A DNA stretch of 57,858 nt from an uncultured Clostridium sp. Lineage in GTDB: Bacteria > Bacillota > Clostridia > TANB77 > CAG-508. The translations under genes were made by a program, and so were the position numbers. Under the pieces are notes generated by a model that saw only the letters and a list, made by a program, of their open reading frames with translations, was not told where the DNA came from and did not search any database. Positions 54,605 through 57,858 of this stretch are shown here, piece after piece (position 1 is the first letter of the stretch; every line of letters starts with the position of its first letter). Location of the stretch: positions 1-57,858 of the forward strand of contig CAMCQH010000009.1 in the NCBI GenBank assembly GCA_945877035.1, written 5' to 3'.

Positions 54605-55621
54605 ATGTCAGTAAAAGTAGCCATTAATGGTTTTGGACGTATAGGACGTCTAGCATTTAGACAAATGTTTGGAGCAGAGGGGTATGAAATAGTAGCAATA
54701 AATGATTTAACAAGCCCTGATATGTTAGCACATTTATTAAAATATGATTCTGCTCAAAAAAAATATGAGAAAGCAGATACAGTAGTAGCTGGAGAAGATT
54801 CAATAACAGTAGATGGAAAAACAATAAAAATATATGCTGAAAAAGATGCAGCAAATTTACCTTGGGGAGAAATTGGAGTCGATGTTGTATTAGAATGTAC
54901 AGGATTCTATACATCAAAAGATAAAGCACAAGCACATATAGATGCAGGAGCTAAAAAAGTTGTAATTTCAGCACCAGCTGGAAAAGATTTACCAACAATA
55001 GTTTATGGTGTAAATGAAAAAATATTAACACCAGAAGATAAAATTATATCAGCAGCATCTTGTACAACAAACTGTTTAGCACCAATGGCAAAAGCATTAA
55101 ATGATTATGCACCTATTCAGTCAGGAATAATGACAACAGTTCATGCATATACAGGAGATCAAATGCTTTTAGATGGACCACATAGAAAAGGTGATTTAAG
55201 AAGAGCAAGAGCGGCAGCTGTAAACATAGTACCAAATACAACAGGAGCTGCAAAAGCAATTGGATTAGTTATTCCAGAATTAAATGGAAAATTAATTGGT
55301 TCTGCACAAAGAGTTCCAGTTCCAACAGGTTCTACAACAATATTAGTTGCAGTTGTAAAAGGTGAAAATATAACAGAAGAAGGAATAAATGCTGCAATGA
55401 AAGCTCAAAGCAGTGAGTCATTTGGATATACAGATGAATATTTAGTTTCTTCAGATGTTATTGGAATGAGATATGGTTCTTTATTTGATAGTACTCAAAC
55501 AATGGTAACAGAAATTGGAGATGGATTATATCAAGTTCAAGTTGTTGCTTGGTATGATAATGAAAATTCTTATACAAGTCAAATGGTTAGAACTATTAAA
55601 TATTTTGCTGAATTAGGATAA
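54605..55621 (+). CDS. gapA: glyceraldehyde-3-phosphate dehydrogenase
   Basis: The protein has 338 residues. It starts [21 protein letters not shown] (NAD site), contains the catalytic Cys in [18 protein letters not shown] and [16 protein letters not shown], and ends [21 protein letters not shown]. It is the glycolytic, NAD-linked enzyme. It is a single gene with a consensus-like promoter and an inverted repeat just after it. AAAGGAGG precedes ATG 54605. A hairpin of the TGAGACA family follows the stop. Confidence 0.97.
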   Translation: MSVKVAINGFGRIGRLAFRQMFGAEGYEIVAINDLTSPDMLAHLLKYDSAQKKYEKADTVVAGEDSITVDGKTIKIYAEKDAANLPWGEIGVDVVLECTGFYTSKDKAQAHIDAGAKKVVISAPAGKDLPTIVYGVNEKILTPEDKIISAASCTTNCLAPMAKALNDYAPIQSGIMTTVHAYTGDQMLLDGPHRKGDLRRARAAAVNIVPNTTGAAKAIGLVIPELNGKLIGSAQRVPVPTGSTTILVAVVKGENITEEGINAAMKAQSSESFGYTDEYLVSSDVIGMRYGSLFDSTQTMVTEIGDGLYQVQVVAWYDNENSYTSQMVRTIKYFAELG

Positions 55622-55660
55622 TGAGACAAGTGGGACAGTGCAAAACTGTCTCACTTAAAT
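55622..55660 (+). terminator. TGAGACA-family terminator of gapA
   Basis: TGAGACA (55622-55628) pairs with TGTCTCA (55647-55653), and inside GACAGT pairs with ACTGTC around GCAAA. Weak T content follows. Confidence 0.6.
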
Positions 55661-56005
55661 GTCTTATTTTGTCGAACTTTGCGGTCGATTTTATATGAAT
55701 TTTTTAAATTTCTATTTACAAATTATGAAATGTATGATATACATAATATTGCTATATAGTAATATAGTTTTTATTCAAAATTTTTATATTAAATTTTAAT
55801 CAAGTAAATTCCCATAAAATAGAAAAATTTTAATTATTAAATTGTAAAAGCAAAATATTTTTAAATAAACTTTTAAATAAATATTGACATTTTAGTTTTA
55901 TAATAATATAATGTTTTTACGAAATTAAATCTAAAAAATTAAGAAGTATTTATTTCAAAAATAAGTATTGCTATATAGTAAATATCAAAGGAAGGAGGAA
56001 GGTGT
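55661..56005. other. intergenic stretch with a direct repeat and a promoter
   Basis: No gene is visible. ATTGCTATATAGTAATAT (near 55748) recurs as ATTGCTATATAGTAAATAT near 55967, 220 bases apart. Between them is a consensus promoter TTGACA-17-TATAAT (55884-55912) that points at the gene at 56006. Confidence 0.5.
55884..55912 (+). promoter_or_regulatory. consensus sigma-A promoter
   Basis: TTGACA (55884-55889), 17 bases, TATAAT (55907-55912), perfect consensus. It is followed by a 90-base leader that ends with the repeat TATTGCTATATAGTA and the ribosome site GGAGGAAGG. Confidence 0.75.
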
Positions 56006-56440
56006 ATGGAAGAAAAAATTTTAAATGAGCTTAAGAACATAAATTTACAGCTTCAAGCGTTTGATTCTAAAATTGATGAAAAATTAAAAGTTCAAAAAGA
56101 AGAAATCTGTTCAGAATTAAGACAAGAATTCAAGAAAGATTTAAACACAGTAAGACAAGAATTCAAGGAAGATTTAAACACAGTAAGGCAAGAACTAAGA
56201 CAAGAATTCAAGGAAGACTTAAACACAGTAAGGCAAGAATTCAAAGAAGACTTAAATAGCAATTTGGAAGAACTAAAAACATATATTATTTCAGAGACTT
56301 CAAAAGCATTTAGAGAACATATGGATGTTATTTATGATAGAAAAAATAAAGAACATCATGAAATAGTAGAAGAACTCCGAGAACATAAAGTAAGAACACT
56401 AAAGGGAGTAAGAGCATTTGAAAGATCTTTGACAGTTTAA
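56006..56440 (+). CDS. coiled-coil protein with tandem 11-residue repeats
   Basis: The protein has 144 residues. The centre (about 35-90) repeats RQEFKEDLNTV and a shorter RQEL step, giving RQEFKKDLNTV, RQEFKEDLNTV, RQELRQEFKEDLNTV and RQEFKEDLNSN. Each unit is 33 bases of near-identical DNA. Eleven-residue helical repeats make a right-handed or straight coiled coil. The ends are also helical. The near-identical DNA units mean the copy number can change by slippage without breaking the frame. Function is unknown. A consensus promoter and GGAAGGAGGAAGG precede ATG 56006. Confidence 0.7.
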   Translation: MEEKILNELKNINLQLQAFDSKIDEKLKVQKEEICSELRQEFKKDLNTVRQEFKEDLNTVRQELRQEFKEDLNTVRQEFKEDLNSNLEELKTYIISETSKAFREHMDVIYDRKNKEHHEIVEELREHKVRTLKGVRAFERSLTV

Positions 56441-56629
56441 ACTTACATAGAAAGTATTGCATTAAACAAAATGTAATACTTTTAAAATAAAATAATATAA
56501 ACTTATAGATAAATATAAATAAAATAATAAACACAAAAATAAAAAAAATAGTTATAAATTATAAACAAATGGCATATAATATAAAAATTTAAAAGTGCTA
56601 TAAATATAAATAGGAAGGAATGAAAAAAT

Positions 56630-56977
56630 ATGGAAGCAATAACAGTAGATGAATTAATAGAAAAATTAAAAAAATTTGAGGACAAGTCTATAATAACAAG
56701 ACTGGAAGGAAATATAGAAGAAGAAATAGATATGAAACTTGCTGAAGTTAATAAAGAAAAGGATTTTATTCAACTAATATATAATAAAAACAAACGTAAG
56801 ATATTTGGAAAGTCATTAAAAATAAATTTTCACCAAATTAAAAAAATAGAATCTGATGAAGACACAGAATTTTACATATATTTAGATGGAGAGCAAAAAA
56901 TTATAATTTTTACAGATATAGATGTTTATTATAATTATAGTGTTTTTAGAATTACAAAAAATATAAAAAATATATGA
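56630..56977 (+). CDS. 115-residue protein of unknown function
   Basis: ATG 56630 follows GGAAGGAATG. The product is a mixed alpha/beta, soluble protein: helical TVDELIEKLKKFEDKS, a beta-rich half KDFIQLIYNKNKRKIFGKSL, then DTEFYIYLDGEQKIIIFTDIDVYY. No motif is recognised. A bidirectional terminator follows at once. It stands between the coiled-coil repeat gene and the XRE regulator and has no obvious partner. Confidence 0.6.
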   Translation: MEAITVDELIEKLKKFEDKSIITRLEGNIEEEIDMKLAEVNKEKDFIQLIYNKNKRKIFGKSLKINFHQIKKIESDEDTEFYIYLDGEQKIIIFTDIDVYYNYSVFRITKNIKNI

Positions 56978-57003
56978 AAAGCATCAAAATGAATTGATGC
57001 TTT
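56978..57003. terminator. bidirectional terminator
   Basis: AAAGCATCA (56978-56986) pairs with TGATGCTTT (56995-57003), with A residues before and T residues after. It ends the plus-strand 115-residue gene and overlaps the end of the minus-strand XRE gene. Confidence 0.8.
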
Positions 57004-57325
57004 ACTTTAAACTATTTGATATATTTTCACATAAATTAATAAAAAGTTTATGATTTTTTTCAGGAACAGATTTTAAAACTTCTGTAAACGTTTGTGCAGA
57101 ATTATTTTCAGTAATTCCAAAAACTAAATAATCTAAACTTGTTTGTAATATTGTGCAAATATTTGAAATTGTAGCTAAACTACAAATACTTGTACCTCTT
57201 TCAATTTCACTGATATATGAAGGTGAAACATCTATAATTTCAGATAATTTTTCTTGTGTTAAATGCATTTCATTTCTTTTTAATTTAATTCTTTTTCCGA
57301 TTTCTACATAATTTAATTCGTCCAT
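57002..57325 (-). CDS. XRE-family transcriptional regulator
   Basis: The protein has 107 residues. It starts at the second ATG (57325); GGAGG six bases upstream lies inside the codons of the longer frame. The Cro/CI domain (about 10-65) reads IGKRIKLKRNEMHLTQEKL, SEIIDVSPSYISEIERGTS and CTILQTSLDYLVFG, which is complete. The C-terminal 40 residues (SAQTFTEVLKSVPEKNHKLFI) are a helical oligomerisation or sensor tail. It is divergent from the prepilin-like gene (57480) and may control it. Confidence 0.85.
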   Translation of the reverse strand: MDELNYVEIGKRIKLKRNEMHLTQEKLSEIIDVSPSYISEIERGTSICSLATISNICTILQTSLDYLVFGITENNSAQTFTEVLKSVPEKNHKLFINLCENISNSLK

Positions 57326-57414
57326 ATAAACCTCCATTTTATTGATATTTATTAGTGTATATTTATTATAATATTTTATAATTAAAAAATTTCAAATAAA
57401 ATCAACTAAAACTG

Positions 57415-57443
57415 TTGCAATATAACTATAAGTGTAGTAAAAT
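57415..57443 (+). promoter_or_regulatory. promoter of the prepilin-like gene
   Basis: TTGCAA (57415-57420), 17 bases, TAAAAT (57438-57443). AGAGGAGGAG follows before ATG 57480. Confidence 0.5.
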
Positions 57444-57479
57444 AAATTTAGCATAAAACAAAAGAGGAGGAGTTTTATA

Positions 57480-57858
57480 ATGATTAAAGTAAAAAGAAAA
57501 AACAAAAAAATTTTACAGCAAAGAGGTATAACGCTAGTAGCGTTAGTAGTTACGATTATAGTATTATTGATATTGGCTGGAATATCAATACAAGCACTAA
57601 CAAATCAAGGAATATTTGCGCAAGCAAATAATGCAAAAAGGGAGTCTGAAATAGCAAATATAAAAGAAAAAATAGCTTTAGACATTTATGAAAAACAATT
57701 AGAACCACCATTAGGAAGTATAACAGAAGGAGAATTAGAAACAATATTAGGAAAGTATGGAACAGTAAATAAAGGAGAAGATGGAACAATAAAAGGAATA
57801 ACGACAGAAGATGGATATGAAATATTACTAAAAGATATCTATGAAGGTGGAACAACAG
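57480..57858 (+). CDS. type IV prepilin-like protein (partial, C-terminus outside window)
   Basis: At least 126 residues are present and the frame is open at the window edge. A basic leader ends QQRG, then ITLVALVVTIIVLLILAGI, the hydrophobic helix of type IV prepilins and pseudopilins. A soluble domain starts with NQGIFAQANNAKRESEIAN. The cut would be after the Gly of QQRG. The usual Glu at position 5 of the mature protein is replaced by Ala, so it may be a minor or secreted pseudopilin. It would need a prepilin peptidase from elsewhere. Similar genes are common in gut Clostridia. Confidence 0.85.
   Translation, partial: MIKVKRKNKKILQQRGITLVALVVTIIVLLILAGISIQALTNQGIFAQANNAKRESEIANIKEKIALDIYEKQLEPPLGSITEGELETILGKYGTVNKGEDGTIKGITTEDGYEILLKDIYEGGTT

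Noticed and set aside
56100..56270. CRISPR-like repeated DNA
   Set aside because: The 33-base repeats have no unique spacers and are in one reading frame; they are protein repeats of the coiled-coil gene.

Overview
The window is very AT-rich DNA with Gram-positive gene content: sigma-A type promoters (TTGACA-17-TATAAT), strong AGGAGG ribosome sites, a CIRCE-controlled groESL, sepF/divIVA, mreB, disA next to radA, and dpaA for dipicolinate synthesis. It most resembles an uncultivated, probably spore-forming member of the Clostridia. That placement is inferred from gene content and order only.

Layout. Positions 1-6600 are the right-hand part of an integrative element that starts before the window. 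It holds an XRE repressor, structured non-coding leaders, a small sigma-70-like factor with a Tn916-type helix-turn-helix partner, small cargo proteins, and two overlapping large serine recombinases, followed by decayed sequence. At 6651-8292 there is a YhcG-type (DUF1016) nuclease and a Fic protein. At 8315-11344 two GtrII-like membrane glycosyltransferases follow. From 11422 the window is chromosomal housekeeping: polA, a lytic transglycosylase, a TPR protein, dpaA, uppP, a sortase-type VWA surface protein (minus strand), dxs, ylmH, tsaE-tsaB-rimI (minus strand), mreB, mtaB, radA-disA, a cyclophilin, pyrG, groESL, tRNA-Gly(UCC), an HD hydrolase with secD/secF-like genes, mutL, miaA, an HlyD-like adaptor with sepF and divIVA, rsmD, ftsK, a beta-CASP RNase, a GH15 enzyme and gapA. 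The right end has a coiled-coil repeat protein, an unknown protein, an XRE regulator and the start of a prepilin-like gene.

Main observation. Three housekeeping genes (polA, radA, ftsK) are broken in frame, and every break lies exactly at an in-frame CGG codon. In all five cases, skipping the C of CGG (a +1 shift) puts the ribosome on a GGA or GGG glycine codon. In radA and ftsK the conserved family sequence then resumes without a missing residue. CGG is otherwise almost absent: reading all called genes by eye I found only one other in-frame CGG, at 32924 in a gene of unknown function, and that gene must be read straight through. This looks like systematic +1 frameshifting at a starved or unassigned CGG codon. 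A sequencing or assembly artefact is the main alternative.

Repeats. The window also holds a four-copy MITE-like palindromic family (ends GTTACAATTC / GAATTGTAAC) with 8-bp target duplications at three copies. Four arrays of 7-bp repeats occur, one of them inside polA. A third set of palindromes is built on GGGAC/TGTCC.
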